A stretch of 64,000 nt of DNA from Sulfurivermis sp040755915. Lineage in GTDB: Bacteria > Pseudomonadota > Gammaproteobacteria > Thiohalomonadales > Thiohalomonadaceae. The translations under genes were made by a program, and so were the position numbers. Below the pieces are notes generated by a model. It was not told the DNA's origin and made no database searches. It saw nothing but the letters and a program-made list of their open reading frames with translations. The DNA lies in assembly GCA_040755915.1 (NCBI GenBank), contig JBFLWM010000009.1:11295-75294 (forward strand), given 5' to 3'. Below are positions 16,796 to 26,144 of the stretch, in pieces (positions within the stretch are counted from its first letter, which is position 1; the number at the start of each line of letters is the position of its first letter).

Positions 16796-18106
16796 TCAGT
16801 TGAACGGATGGCGCAACACGATGGTTTCGTTGCGGTCCGGACCGGTGGAGATAATGTCGATGGGCACGCCGGTCACCTCTTCGATGCGCTTGAGGTAGTT
16901 GCGTGCCGCCTGCGGCAGCTTGTCAAACTCCTTCACGCCCACCGTCGATTCCTTCCAGCCCGGCATCTCCTCGTACACCGGCTTGCAGGCACTGAAGGCC
17001 TCGGCGCCGACCGGCGGCGTATTGCGGGCCACACCGTCGCACTCGTAACCGACACACAGGCGGATGGTATCCAGACCGTCCAGCACGTCCAGCTTGGTAA
17101 TGCACAGGCCGGTGACCGAGTTGATCTGGTTGGAGCGGCGCAGCGCCACGGCATCGAACCAGCCGCAGCGGCGCGGACGGCCGGTGGTGGAACCGAACTC
17201 ATGGCCGCGCTCGGCCATGTAGGCACCGACGGAGTCCATCAGGTCCTTGCCGTCGTACAGCTCGGTGGGGAACGGACCGGCGCCGACGCGGGTGGTGTAG
17301 GCCTTGGTGATGCCCAGCACGTAGTCGAAGTAGCGCGGGCCGACACCGCTGCCGGTGGCGGCACCGCCGGCGGTGGTGTTGGACGAGGTCACGAAGGGAT
17401 AGGTGCCGTGATCGATGTCCAGCAGGGCGCCCTGGGCACCCTCGAACATCACGTTCTCGCCGCGCTCGCGGTACTGGTGCAGCATCTCGGTGACGTCGGC
17501 CACCAGCGGACGCAGCTCCTCGGCCATGGCCATGCTCTCGTCCAGCACCTGCTGGAAGTCGACCGGGTCGGCCTTGAAGTAGTGCTGCAGACAGAAGTTG
17601 TGGTAGTCCAGCACCTCGCCCAGCTTGGCGGCGAAGCGTTCGCGGTGGAACAGGTCGCCCAGGCGCAGGCCGCGGCGGGACACCTTGTCCTCGTAGGCCG
17701 GACCGATGCCGCGGCCGGTGGTACCGATGGCGGACTTGCCGCGGGCACGCTCGCGGGCATGGTCCAGGGCCACATGGTACGGCAGGATCAGGGGGCAGGC
17801 CTCGCTGATGCGCAGGCGCTCGCGGGCCGGCACGCCGTTTTCTTCCAGCATGCGCAGCTCTTCCAGCAGGGCCGAAGGCGACAGCACCACGCCGTTGCCG
17901 ATGAGGCACATCACGCCCTCGCGCAGCACACCGGAGGGAATCAGATGGAGCACGGTCTTCTTGCCGTCGATGACCAGGGTATGGCCGGCGTTGTGGCCAC
18001 CCTGGAAGCGGGCCACCGCACTGGCGCGATCGGTGAGCAGGTCCACGACCTTGCCCTTGCCTTCGTCACCCCACTGGGTACCGATGATTACGACGTTCTT
18101 GCCCAT
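16796..18106 (-). CDS. purA: Adenylosuccinate synthetase
   Basis: The product (436 residues) joins IMP and aspartate using GTP, the first step to AMP. It starts MGKNVVIIGTQWGDEGKGK, the family GTP-binding loop. Further signatures are GGHNAGHTLV, GTTGRGIGPAYEDK and the C-terminal Arg-rich nucleotide site (TTGRPRRCGW). It ends the supra-operon running down from nnr, as in other gammaproteobacteria. It sits 96 bp downstream of hisZ. tRNA-Leu follows on the same strand. Confidence 0.97.
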   Translation of the reverse strand: MGKNVVIIGTQWGDEGKGKVVDLLTDRASAVARFQGGHNAGHTLVIDGKKTVLHLIPSGVLREGVMCLIGNGVVLSPSALLEELRMLEENGVPARERLRISEACPLILPYHVALDHARERARGKSAIGTTGRGIGPAYEDKVSRRGLRLGDLFHRERFAAKLGEVLDYHNFCLQHYFKADPVDFQQVLDESMAMAEELRPLVADVTEMLHQYRERGENVMFEGAQGALLDIDHGTYPFVTSSNTTAGGAATGSGVGPRYFDYVLGITKAYTTRVGAGPFPTELYDGKDLMDSVGAYMAERGHEFGSTTGRPRRCGWFDAVALRRSNQINSVTGLCITKLDVLDGLDTIRLCVGYECDGVARNTPPVGAEAFSACKPVYEEMPGWKESTVGVKEFDKLPQAARNYLKRIEEVTGVPIDIISTGPDRNETIVLRHPFN

Positions 18107-18202
18107 TATTACCCCTAAAGTCCCGCCCGCACGCCTGCTTCCCCGGACGTTGCGGGTGTTGTGATGAATTTGGATTACGGGAAAACTCGAAAACGCGGCC
18201 CG

Positions 18203-19384
18203 CTAGCCCAGCGCCGCCACCTGCCAGTGGCCATCGCGCAGTACAAGCTGGCGGTCACACCCCATCGCCGCCGCATCGCCCTGTTGCCCCGGCAGGGCAC
18301 AGACCACCCGTTCGCCGCGCGCGCGCAGTTCATCCACCTGCCGCACCAGCGCCGGGTCGTCGGCGCAGGGCGCAAAGATACCACGAACCCCCGGCAGGGT
18401 GGCAGTGGACAGGGCCAGCAGGGTCTTGAGGTCGGCGGAAAAGCCGGTGGCGGCACGGGCACGGCCGAACACCCGGCCGATGTCGTCGTAGCGCCCGCCC
18501 TGGGCCAGGGCCTGACCACTGCCCGGGGCATAGGCGGCGAACACCGCGCCGGTGTGATAGTGGTAACCGCGCAGTTCGGCCAGATCGAAGTGCAGCGGCA
18601 CACCCGGCAGGGTGCGGTGCACCGCCGCGGCGATGGCCGCCAGATTGTCCAGGGCGGCGTGCACCTCGGCGCCGGCACCGGCCAGCACGGTACGCGCCGT
18701 TGCCAAGGCCTCCTCACCGCCGTTGAGGTCGGCCAGTTGCAGCAGCATGCCGCGCATGGCGTCGTCCAGTTCCAGGCCAGCCAGCAAGGCCGCGATGTCC
18801 GGGCGTGACTTGCGCTGCAGGGCATCGAACAGCTGCGCCTCCTGGGCCGGTGTCAGGCCCGCCTGACGGGCCAGGCCGCGGAAGATACCGACGTGGCCGA
18901 GGTCGAGATAGAGCTGGTCGAGACCGGCGGCGTGCAGGGTCGCCAGCATCAGGCGCAGCACCTCCACATCGCTCTCGATGCCGGCGTGGCCGTACAACTC
19001 GGCGCCCACCTGCAACGGGCTGCGGCTGCCGCCGTGTCCTTCCGGCCGGGTACGCAGCACGGTGCCCAGATAGCACAGACGGGTCGGTGTCACGCGCTTC
19101 AGATGGTGGGCGTCGATGCGCGCCACCTGCGGCGTCATGTCGGCACGCACGCCCATCATGCGGCCGCTCAGCTGATCGGTCAGCTTGAAGGTCTGCAGAT
19201 CGAGGTCATTGCCGGTACCGACGAGCAGTGAATCCAGATATTCAATGAAAGGAGGCAGTACCAGCTCGTAGCCCCAGGCGCTGAACAGATCGAGCAGACG
19301 GCGGCGCAACAGCTCCAGCCGCCAGGCCCCCTCGGGCAGCACTTCCTCGATGCCTTCCGGCAATAACCAGCGTTCGTTTTCCAT
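18203..19384 (-). CDS. hisZ: ATP phosphoribosyltransferase regulatory subunit
   Basis: The product (393 residues) is a histidyl-tRNA-synthetase paralogue that activates the short-form HisG. It has class II synthetase motifs (motif 2 region RTRPEGHGGSRSPLQVGAELYG; QGGRYDDIGRVFG) but lacks the tRNA-binding C-terminal domain. Its presence predicts a short HisG elsewhere. The start codon overlaps the stop of the DUF2065 gene by one base. A position between purA and the DUF2065 gene matches Pseudomonas-type gene order. Confidence 0.93.
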   Translation of the reverse strand: MENERWLLPEGIEEVLPEGAWRLELLRRRLLDLFSAWGYELVLPPFIEYLDSLLVGTGNDLDLQTFKLTDQLSGRMMGVRADMTPQVARIDAHHLKRVTPTRLCYLGTVLRTRPEGHGGSRSPLQVGAELYGHAGIESDVEVLRLMLATLHAAGLDQLYLDLGHVGIFRGLARQAGLTPAQEAQLFDALQRKSRPDIAALLAGLELDDAMRGMLLQLADLNGGEEALATARTVLAGAGAEVHAALDNLAAIAAAVHRTLPGVPLHFDLAELRGYHYHTGAVFAAYAPGSGQALAQGGRYDDIGRVFGRARAATGFSADLKTLLALSTATLPGVRGIFAPCADDPALVRQVDELRARGERVVCALPGQQGDAAAMGCDRQLVLRDGHWQVAALG

Positions 19385-19572
19385 CAGTGTTTCAACCAGT
19401 AGACCAGTACCGCCCCCACCACCATCAACACCAGACCTGCGGTGCGGATGGAGCGGTCATCCAGTTGGGCCAGCCCCAACATGGCCTTGCGGTAATTGCG
19501 CGGCGACAATGCAGGCAGCACCCCTTCCAGCACCAGCAACAAAGCCAGCGCCACCCACAGATCAGACCACAT
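19384..19572 (-). CDS. DUF2065 family small membrane protein (YjeT-like)
   Basis: The product is 62 residues with two hydrophobic helices (LWVALALLLVLEGVLPAL and TAGLVLMVVGAVLVYWL) separated by a conserved NYRKAMLGLAQL loop. This is the DUF2065 pattern. I chose the ATG at 19572 (MWSDLWV) because GGGGT lies 6 nt upstream and the length fits the family; a TTG 15 nt earlier is less likely. It always lies next to hflC, but its role is unknown. The gene begins right after the hflC terminator tail, so readthrough or a nearby promoter is needed. Confidence 0.88.
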   Translation of the reverse strand: MWSDLWVALALLLVLEGVLPALSPRNYRKAMLGLAQLDDRSIRTAGLVLMVVGAVLVYWLKH

Positions 19573-19585
19573 CACGATACCCCAC

Positions 19586-19615
19586 AAAAAAACCGGGTGG
19601 CTTCCGCCACCCGGT
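19586..19615 (-). terminator. Terminator after hflC
   Basis: A perfect 10-bp stem (ACCGGGTGGC) with a TTCC loop is followed on the minus strand by a run of six to seven T. It lies 14 bp after the hflC stop and 13 bp before the DUF2065 start, so it may attenuate entry into DUF2065-hisZ-purA. Confidence 0.88.
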
Positions 19616-19629
19616 AGGTTGCTGCCCTG

Positions 19630-20502
19630 TTACTTGCGTGTACCCGTCGCGTTGTTGAAGTACTGGAAGAACTCCGCACTGGGATCCACCACCAGCATGT
19701 CCTGCTGCTTGCTGAAGGTGTTGCGGTAGGCATCCAGACTGCGATACAGGGCATAGAATTCGGCGTTACGGCCAAAGGCCTTGGCGTAAATCTCCGCCGC
19801 CCGGCCGTCACCCTCACCGCGCGTGCGCTCGGCATCACGATAGGCCTCCGCCAGGATCACGGTACGCTGGCGATCGGCATCGGCACGGATGCGTTCCGCC
19901 GCCTCGGCACCGCGCGAGCGCAGGTCCTTGGCCACACGGGAGCGTTCCGCCTCCATACGATGGTATACCGAGCTGGAAACCTCGGCCGGCAGCTCGATGC
20001 GCTTGATGCGCACGTCCACCACCTCGATGCCGAACTGCCTGGCCTGTTCGCTCATCTGGCTGGTAATGATGTTCATGATCTCGGAGCGCTCGCCGGAGAT
20101 GGCCTCCTGCATGGTGCGCTTGCCGAACTCGCTGCGCAGACCGTCCTTGATCACCTGCGCCAGGCGCATGGCGGCCTGTTGTTCGTCACCGCGCATGGTC
20201 AGGTAATAGGTAGCGACATCGCTCACCCGCCACTTGATGAAGGAGTCGACGATGACGTTCTTCTTTTCCTGGGTCAGGTAACGCTCGGAATCCACTTCCA
20301 GAGTCAGGATGCGCTTGTCGAAGAAGCGCACGTTGTTGATGAACGGGATCTTGAAATACAGGCCCGGGGTGTAGTCGGCACGGACGAATTCACCCAGACG
20401 GAACTTGATCGCCAGTTCACGCTCGTTGACCACGAAGACCGACATGGAGCCCAGCCAAGCCAAAGCCAGCAGGGCAATCAGGGACAGCATTCCGCGCGAC
20501 AT
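19630..20502 (-). CDS. hflC: FtsH protease modulator HflC
   Basis: The product (290 residues) is an SPFH/band-7 protein. One N-terminal transmembrane helix (MLSLIALLALAWLGSMSVFVV) anchors a periplasmic domain (NERELAIKFRLGEFV; YTPGLYFKIPF). The C-terminal helical part carries EAYRDAERTRGEGDGRAAEIYAKAFGR (core shown: RGEGDGRAAEIY). It forms the HflKC complex that restrains FtsH. Its start overlaps the hflK stop by one base. Confidence 0.95.
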   Translation of the reverse strand: MSRGMLSLIALLALAWLGSMSVFVVNERELAIKFRLGEFVRADYTPGLYFKIPFINNVRFFDKRILTLEVDSERYLTQEKKNVIVDSFIKWRVSDVATYYLTMRGDEQQAAMRLAQVIKDGLRSEFGKRTMQEAISGERSEIMNIITSQMSEQARQFGIEVVDVRIKRIELPAEVSSSVYHRMEAERSRVAKDLRSRGAEAAERIRADADRQRTVILAEAYRDAERTRGEGDGRAAEIYAKAFGRNAEFYALYRSLDAYRNTFSKQQDMLVVDPSAEFFQYFNNATGTRK

Positions 20503-21656
20503 TATCGCACCTCCCGTTGACGCAGATTGTCACGCAGACGGACGTCTGCACGCGGCTGTTGTGCCGGCGCAGCCGGCACCGTGCCGAGCATATCGCCGGT
20601 ACCCATGGAGCCCAGCGGCGTCTCGCGCTGCATCAGTTTGTCCAGGGGCAGATAGAGCAGGTTGTTGCCGCCCTTGGTATCCACCAACACCTTGCTGCTC
20701 TGCGCCAGAACCGACTCCATCGCATCCAGATAGAGGCGCTTGCGGGTCACGGCCGGGGCCTTTTCGTACTGCGCCAGTACGCTGAGGAAGCGTGCCGACT
20801 CACCTTCCGCCTGCGCAATCACCTGATCACGGTAGGCATTGGCCTCCTCGATCAGGCGCGCCGCCTGACCGCGGGCCTTGGGCAGGACATCGTTGGCATA
20901 GGCCTCGGCCTCGTTCTTCAGGCGCTGCTCGTCCTCACGCGCCTTGACCGCATCGGCAAAGGCCCCCTGCACCTGCTCCGGCGCCTGGGCATCCTGCATA
21001 TTGAGGTTGACCACGGTCAGACCGGCGCGGTAGCGATCGAGGATCTCCTGTACCAGGGTCTTGATGCGATCCACCACGTCGGCACGACCGCCGGTGATGA
21101 CGAAATCCATCTCGCTCTGGCCGATCACCTCACGCACGGCGCTTTCCGTCGCCTCGCGCAGGGTCTGATCCGGGTCGCGCACGTTGAACAGATAGTCGCG
21201 CGCATCCTTTACCTGGTACTGCACAGTGAACTTGACGTCGATGATGTTCTCATCCTGGGTCAACATCAGCGCCTCGTCGGCACGGCGCCCCAGCTCGATG
21301 GAGCGCACACTGGAGATATCCACCTTCTCCACCGTCTGGATGAAACGCGGGAACCAGTTGAGGCCCGGCATGGTGGTCGCCTTATAGGCGCCGAATTGCA
21401 TCACCACGCCACGCTGGGTGGCATCGACGATATAGATACCGGACAGTGCCCACAGGGCCACGGCCAGCACCAATACCAGACCGGCCGAGCCGGCAGAAGC
21501 GCCGCCACCGTTGCGGCCGCGCCCCTGACCGAACAGGCCGCCGAATTTGTCCTGCAGCTTGCGCACCACCTCGTCGAGGTCCGGCGGTCCCTGCTCGCTG
21601 TTGCGGCCGCCCCAGGGGTCCTTGCCCCCGGAATTACCCGGTTCGTTCCACGCCAT
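20502..21656 (-). CDS. hflK: FtsH protease modulator HflK
   Basis: The product (384 residues) is the partner of HflC. It has the Gly/Pro-rich cytoplasmic N-terminus (MAWNEPGNSGGKDPWGGR), one transmembrane helix (LVLVLAVALWALSGIYIV), an SPFH domain (ATQRGVVMQFG) and a helical tail with ARGQAARLIEEANAYRDQV. The start and the tail match the HflK family. Confidence 0.95.
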   Translation of the reverse strand: MAWNEPGNSGGKDPWGGRNSEQGPPDLDEVVRKLQDKFGGLFGQGRGRNGGGASAGSAGLVLVLAVALWALSGIYIVDATQRGVVMQFGAYKATTMPGLNWFPRFIQTVEKVDISSVRSIELGRRADEALMLTQDENIIDVKFTVQYQVKDARDYLFNVRDPDQTLREATESAVREVIGQSEMDFVITGGRADVVDRIKTLVQEILDRYRAGLTVVNLNMQDAQAPEQVQGAFADAVKAREDEQRLKNEAEAYANDVLPKARGQAARLIEEANAYRDQVIAQAEGESARFLSVLAQYEKAPAVTRKRLYLDAMESVLAQSSKVLVDTKGGNNLLYLPLDKLMQRETPLGSMGTGDMLGTVPAAPAQQPRADVRLRDNLRQREVR

Positions 21657-21704
21657 GAGTATCAGTACCTGTTGTTTTCGTTAACACCATACAGAGGGCG
21701 AAGT

Positions 21705-23000
21705 TTAGCCCTCTGTCTGCAAGGGGGGCAACAATGGAGCGAAATCCTGCTGCTTGTGCAGCTGCGCCAGATCGTGTGCCTTGATCTCCACATCCAGCAA
21801 CCACGCACCGCTGTCCTCCACCTGCTCGCCTTGTACCGCCTCGATGGCATACAGGGCGGCGCGCAGGCGGCCGGCACCGGGCGGCAGGCACAACCGTGCA
21901 CGCACGGTCGCCGTACGGAAGAAATCGGCAATGGCCTGCAGCAAAAGTTCCACACCGGCGCCGCTGACTGCGGAAAGATGCACGCGCAGCGGCCGTCCCT
22001 CGCTGTCGCGCTCCAGTTGCGGCTGGCCATGCTCCAGCAGGTCGATCTTGTTGTACACCTCCAGCTGCGGCACCTCGCCGGCACCGATCTCCTCCAGTAC
22101 CGCCCGCACCTGCTCGATCTTCGCCTGCCGCTCCGGATCCTGCACATCGATGACGTGCAGCAGCAGATCGGCATCGCGGGTCTCCTGCAGGGTGGAGCGG
22201 AAGGCGGCGACCAGGTCATGGGGCAGATGACGGATGAAGCCGACGGTGTCCGCCAGCACGATGCCCGTCCCGCCGGGCAGGTCCACCCGGCGCAGGGTCG
22301 GGTCGAGGGTGGCGAACAGCTGATCGGCGGCATACACGCCCGCCGCGGTCAGGCGGTTGAACAGGGTGGACTTGCCGGCATTGGTGTAGCCCACCAGCGA
22401 AACGGTGGGCAGCTCGGCCCGTTTGCGCGCCCGCCGCCCCTGCTCGCGCTGGCGGTCGACCTTTTCCAGCCGCTTCTGCAGCTGGCGGATGCGATCGGCC
22501 AGCAGGCGACGGTCGGTTTCCAGCTGGGTTTCGCCGGGACCGCGCAGACCGATACCCCCCTTCTGCCGTTCCAGATGGGTCCAGCCGCGCACCAGGCGGG
22601 TAGACAGGTGGCGCAGCTGCGCCAGCTCCACCTGCAGCTTGCCTTCATGGGAACGGGCGCGCTGGGCGAAGATATCCAGAATGAGGCCGGTGCGATCCAG
22701 CACGCGGCATTGCAGCAGGCGCTCCAGGTTGCGTTCCTGCGCCGGTGTCAGGGCATGGTTGAACAACACCAGCTCGGCCTGATGGGCCAGCACCGCCTCG
22801 CGCACCTCCTCGGCCTTGCCGCTGCCGATGAACAGCTTGGCGTCGGGGCTACGGCGAGTGCCGGTGACGATGGCCACCGGCTGGGCGCCGGCGGACACCG
22901 CCAGCTCCTCGATTTCCAGCAAGTCTTCCTTGTCGCCTTCCTGCGGCAGCTCCAGGTGGACCAGGACCGCGCGCTCGCCGCTCTTTGGCCGCTCAAACAC
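21705..23000 (-). CDS. hflX: Ribosome-splitting GTPase HflX
   Basis: The product (431 residues) is a GTPase that dissociates stalled ribosomes, notably after heat stress. It has the HflX N-terminal domain (FERPKSGERAVLVHL; ALTPAQERNLERLLQCRV; RTGLILDIFAQRA), the GGIGLRGPGETQLE signature, and the G domain with G1 GYTNAGKST, G3 DTVGF and G4 NKID. I chose a GTG start (23000) because it aligns with the usual start and has GGGGTG 7 nt upstream; the open frame upstream is not conserved-looking. A GC-rich 7-bp hairpin (23101-23118) lies between hfq and hflX. Confidence 0.94.
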   Translation of the reverse strand: MFERPKSGERAVLVHLELPQEGDKEDLLEIEELAVSAGAQPVAIVTGTRRSPDAKLFIGSGKAEEVREAVLAHQAELVLFNHALTPAQERNLERLLQCRVLDRTGLILDIFAQRARSHEGKLQVELAQLRHLSTRLVRGWTHLERQKGGIGLRGPGETQLETDRRLLADRIRQLQKRLEKVDRQREQGRRARKRAELPTVSLVGYTNAGKSTLFNRLTAAGVYAADQLFATLDPTLRRVDLPGGTGIVLADTVGFIRHLPHDLVAAFRSTLQETRDADLLLHVIDVQDPERQAKIEQVRAVLEEIGAGEVPQLEVYNKIDLLEHGQPQLERDSEGRPLRVHLSAVSGAGVELLLQAIADFFRTATVRARLCLPPGAGRLRAALYAIEAVQGEQVEDSGAWLLDVEIKAHDLAQLHKQQDFAPLLPPLQTEG

Positions 23001-23163
23001 GGATGGCACCCCGTTGCGGGCCTGCTGCCGGGACGAAAGGGAATACGGCACCGCCGCAGCGCTGCACACACGGAAGAATCATGGTCATAGGTAATGCCGT
23101 GCCGGACTCACGTCCGGCCGGTGGTTCCTCGGTGTATTCAGTACCTCGGAGGCGCCGTTCAAA

Positions 23164-23427
23164 TTACATGCGATTGCCGGGTTCGGCGACCGCAGGCATG
23201 TCATCCGGACCCAGGTTCAGCTTGACGTTGCGCGCCGGCACCACGGTGGAAATAGCGTGCTTGTATACCATCTGGCTGACGGAGTTTTTCAGCAGCACGA
23301 CAAACTGGTCGAAGGATTCAATCTGGCCTTGCAACTTGATTCCGTTCACCAGGTAGATGGAGACAGGGATACGCTCCTTGCGCAGGGCGTTCAGATACGG
23401 ATCCTGCAGGGCTTGCCCTTTACTCAT
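23164..23427 (-). CDS. hfq: RNA chaperone Hfq
   Basis: The product (87 residues) is the Sm-like RNA chaperone for small-RNA regulation. The Sm1 part (QDPYLNALRKERIPVSIYLVNG) and Sm2 part (YKHAISTVVP) are both canonical; the key residues are Q8-type, F in SFDQFVV and the YKHA motif. The short C-terminal tail is typical of non-enteric gammaproteobacteria. A clear ribosome-binding site (AAGGAG) lies upstream. Confidence 0.98.
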   Translation of the reverse strand: MSKGQALQDPYLNALRKERIPVSIYLVNGIKLQGQIESFDQFVVLLKNSVSQMVYKHAISTVVPARNVKLNLGPDDMPAVAEPGNRM

Positions 23428-23545
23428 GGTGTTTCTCCTTTATTGTTATCCGCAACATGCGGTTTGGCGGCCAAAGTCGGCCAAGTATCCCATTGTTTAA
23501 GTGAGACTTCCCTGTTCGGGCGCAGTGTAGCACAGGCCCGGAATG

Positions 23546-24478
23546 TCAGTTAATGGCGTTACGGTCCAGCAATTTCAACACCTTGTCCAGCAAATGGCTA
23601 TCCATGCTGTCGAGCCAGTGGGCATCCGGCTCGCTGCGCAGCCAGGTGAACTGGCGCTTGGCCAGCTGGCGGGTGGCCGTGATGCCCTGCATGACCATGG
23701 TCGGATAGTCCACCTCGCCGGCGAGATAGCTCCACACCTGGCGATAACCGACACAGCGGATGGAGGGCTTGTCCGGCCCCAGGTCGCCGCGGTGGAACAG
23801 TCCCTCCACCTCGCCGATCAGGCCGCGCTCCAGCATCAGATGGAAACGGTCGTGGATACGCCGGTGCAACAGCTCGCGCTCCGGTGCCAAAGCCAGGGCC
23901 AGTACCCGGTACGGCAGGGCATCCCCTCCCCCCTGCTGCAGTTCGCTCAGGGGGCGGCCGGTCAGCTCAAAAACCTCCAGTGCCCGCTGCAGACGCTGGG
24001 GGTCATTGGGGTGGATGCGCGCCGCCGCCCTCGGATCGACCTGTTGCAGGCGCTGGTGCAAGGCCTCCCAGCCCCGCGCGGCGGCCTCCGCCTCCAGCCG
24101 TGCCCGCACCACCGGGTCGGCCCCCGGCAGATCGGACAGGCCGCGGCGCAGGGCGCGGAAATACAGGCCGGTGCCCCCGACCAGCAACGGGATGCGGCCG
24201 GCCGCGGTGATCGCCGCCATCTCGCGCAGGGCATCGGCACGGAAGCGGGCGGCGGAATAGGACTCGACGGGATCAAGGATATCGATGAGGCGGTGCGGGG
24301 CACGCGCCAGCAGGGCGGCATCGGGCTTGGCAGTACCGATATCCATGCCGCGATACACCAGGGCGGAATCGACACTGATGATGTCGCAGGGCAACCGCGC
24401 CACCAGCTCCACGGCAAGATCGGTCTTGCCCGAGGCGGTGGGACCCATCAGCAGGATGGCCGGCGGCAACCCGCTCAT
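23546..24478 (-). CDS. miaA: tRNA dimethylallyltransferase
   Basis: The product (310 residues) adds dimethylallyl to A37 of tRNAs reading UNN codons. It has the P-loop GPTASGKTDLAVEL, DSALVYRGMDIGTAKP, GGTGLYFRAL and the C-terminal RQLAKRQFTWLR. The ATG at 24478 overlaps the mutL stop (ATGA). Confidence 0.96.
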   Translation of the reverse strand: MSGLPPAILLMGPTASGKTDLAVELVARLPCDIISVDSALVYRGMDIGTAKPDAALLARAPHRLIDILDPVESYSAARFRADALREMAAITAAGRIPLLVGGTGLYFRALRRGLSDLPGADPVVRARLEAEAAARGWEALHQRLQQVDPRAAARIHPNDPQRLQRALEVFELTGRPLSELQQGGGDALPYRVLALALAPERELLHRRIHDRFHLMLERGLIGEVEGLFHRGDLGPDKPSIRCVGYRQVWSYLAGEVDYPTMVMQGITATRQLAKRQFTWLRSEPDAHWLDSMDSHLLDKVLKLLDRNAIN

Positions 24479-26073
24479 TGCAGCAGACGCTCCAGATCGG
24501 CTGGGCCGAGCAGCACCGTCACCCCCGCCGGCTGCATGGCCGCCGATGCCACCAGGCCATCCCACTCACCCCGCTCCGGCAAGGTCGATGTGGTTGCGGC
24601 CAACGCCTCGGCCAATGCCGCGGCATCCGCCCCTGCCGCCAGCTGCTCCAGCGCCGTCTGCACCAGGGCCTCCGGCCCGGCATGGCGCAACAACGCCGGA
24701 ACCTGACGCAGGATCCACTGCTGTCCCCCCAGCGTTTCCAGCTGGAAACCAAAGGCGGCGAGCATGGCGCCATGCTGCTGCACCACGACCTGCTGGGCCG
24801 GGGTCAACTGCAGGGTGATCGGCAGCAGCAACGGCTGGCCGCGCACCTGTCCCTCTGTCGCCAGCGCGGTGCGCATCGCCGCCGCCGCCTGCCGTGCACG
24901 CACTGCCGGCAGATCGACAAGACGCAGCCCCTGCCCACCCTCGTCCAGCAACAGGTAGCGCCCGGCCACCACGCCGAGTTGCCGCACGCTGCCAGCAATA
25001 CTGGCTGATGAGGTCGGAGCCGTCTGGTAGCTGGCCGGCGCATCACGCACCGCCAGTACGCTCGCCGGTACAGCCGCACTCTCGTCCACCGCCGCACGCA
25101 GGGCACGATAGAGAAAATCATGTACCTGGCGTGTCTCGCGAAAACGTACCTCGTGCTTGGTGGGGTGGACGTTCACATCCACCTGCGCCGGGTCCATTTC
25201 CAGATACAGGACGTACCCCGGATGGCGGCCGGGATAGATGGCTTCGCCGTAGGCCTGACGCACTGCATGGCTCACCACCCGATCACGGATGACGCGGCCA
25301 TTGATGTAGAAATACTGCAGATCGGCCTGGGCACGCGCCGCCTCCGGTCGCAGCAGCCAGCCACGCAGTTGCAGGTCCGGCAGGGAGAAATCCACTGCCA
25401 CCGCCTGCGGTCCGAAGGACCGGCCACAAATCGCGGCAAGGCGCTGCTCGCGCTGCGCCGCATCCTGGGCCGGCCGCACCGCCAGCACCTGGCGGCCGTT
25501 ATGGCGCAGCGTGATGGCGACGTCGAAACGGCTCAACGCGACGCGACGCACCACCTCGGCGAGATGTTCGAACTCGGTGCGCTCGGCGCGCAGAAACTTG
25601 CGCCGCGCCGGCGTGTTGTAGAACAGGTCGCGCATCTCCACCGTACAACCGCGCGGGTGGGCGCAGGGGGCGATGGTGCCGCTGCTGTCGATGCGGTGAC
25701 CGTGCCCATCCTCGGCACTGCGGCTGCTCAGGGTCAGGCGTGACACCGAAGCGATGCTGGCCAGCGCCTCGCCGCGGAAACCGAGGCTCACCACCCGCAT
25801 CAACTCATCCTGGCTGTACACCTTGCTGGTGGCGTGGGGAGCCAGTGCCAAAACCAGGTCGTCCGCCGCGATTCCTGCGCCGTCATCCTGCACACGGATC
25901 AGCGCCACCCCGCCCTGCTCCACCTCGACATCAATGCGCGCGGCACCGGCATCGAGACTGTTCTCCAGCAACTCCTTCACCACGGAGGCCGGGCGCTCCA
26001 CCACCTCGCCGGCGGCGATCTGGTTGGCAAGCAGGGGATCGAGGGGGCGGATACGCCGGCGGGATTGCGTCAT
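24475..26073 (-). CDS. mutL: DNA mismatch repair protein MutL (endonuclease motif absent)
   Basis: The product (532 residues) is the mismatch-repair matchmaker ATPase. The GHKL motifs are intact: ENSLDAGA, DDGAGI, GFRGEALASI and STKH-like PTKHEVRF. I chose the start giving MTQSRRRIRPLDPLLANQIAAGE (26073). The C-terminal domain is short, and the position of the metal-binding DQHAxxE motif reads LVDLPAVRARQAA (around D387). It therefore looks like the E. coli type that lacks the nicking activity and depends on MutH. Confidence 0.95.
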   Translation of the reverse strand: MTQSRRRIRPLDPLLANQIAAGEVVERPASVVKELLENSLDAGAARIDVEVEQGGVALIRVQDDGAGIAADDLVLALAPHATSKVYSQDELMRVVSLGFRGEALASIASVSRLTLSSRSAEDGHGHRIDSSGTIAPCAHPRGCTVEMRDLFYNTPARRKFLRAERTEFEHLAEVVRRVALSRFDVAITLRHNGRQVLAVRPAQDAAQREQRLAAICGRSFGPQAVAVDFSLPDLQLRGWLLRPEAARAQADLQYFYINGRVIRDRVVSHAVRQAYGEAIYPGRHPGYVLYLEMDPAQVDVNVHPTKHEVRFRETRQVHDFLYRALRAAVDESAAVPASVLAVRDAPASYQTAPTSSASIAGSVRQLGVVAGRYLLLDEGGQGLRLVDLPAVRARQAAAAMRTALATEGQVRGQPLLLPITLQLTPAQQVVVQQHGAMLAAFGFQLETLGGQQWILRQVPALLRHAGPEALVQTALEQLAAGADAAALAEALAATTSTLPERGEWDGLVASAAMQPAGVTVLLGPADLERLLQ

Positions 26074-26144
26074 GGCGCGCAGATTACCCCGAACGACGCC
26101 GGATGTGTACCGCAAGACTTGGGCGCGCGGCGCCCGCGAAGAGA

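Noticed and set aside
20517..23090. Long plus-strand open frame over hflK and hflX
   Set aside because: This is an antisense shadow of two complete conserved genes, with no motif in its translation.
23101..23118. GC hairpin between hfq and hflX as a terminator
   Set aside because: The 7-bp stem has no T run on the minus strand, and hfq-hflX are usually co-transcribed; I treat it only as possible mRNA structure.
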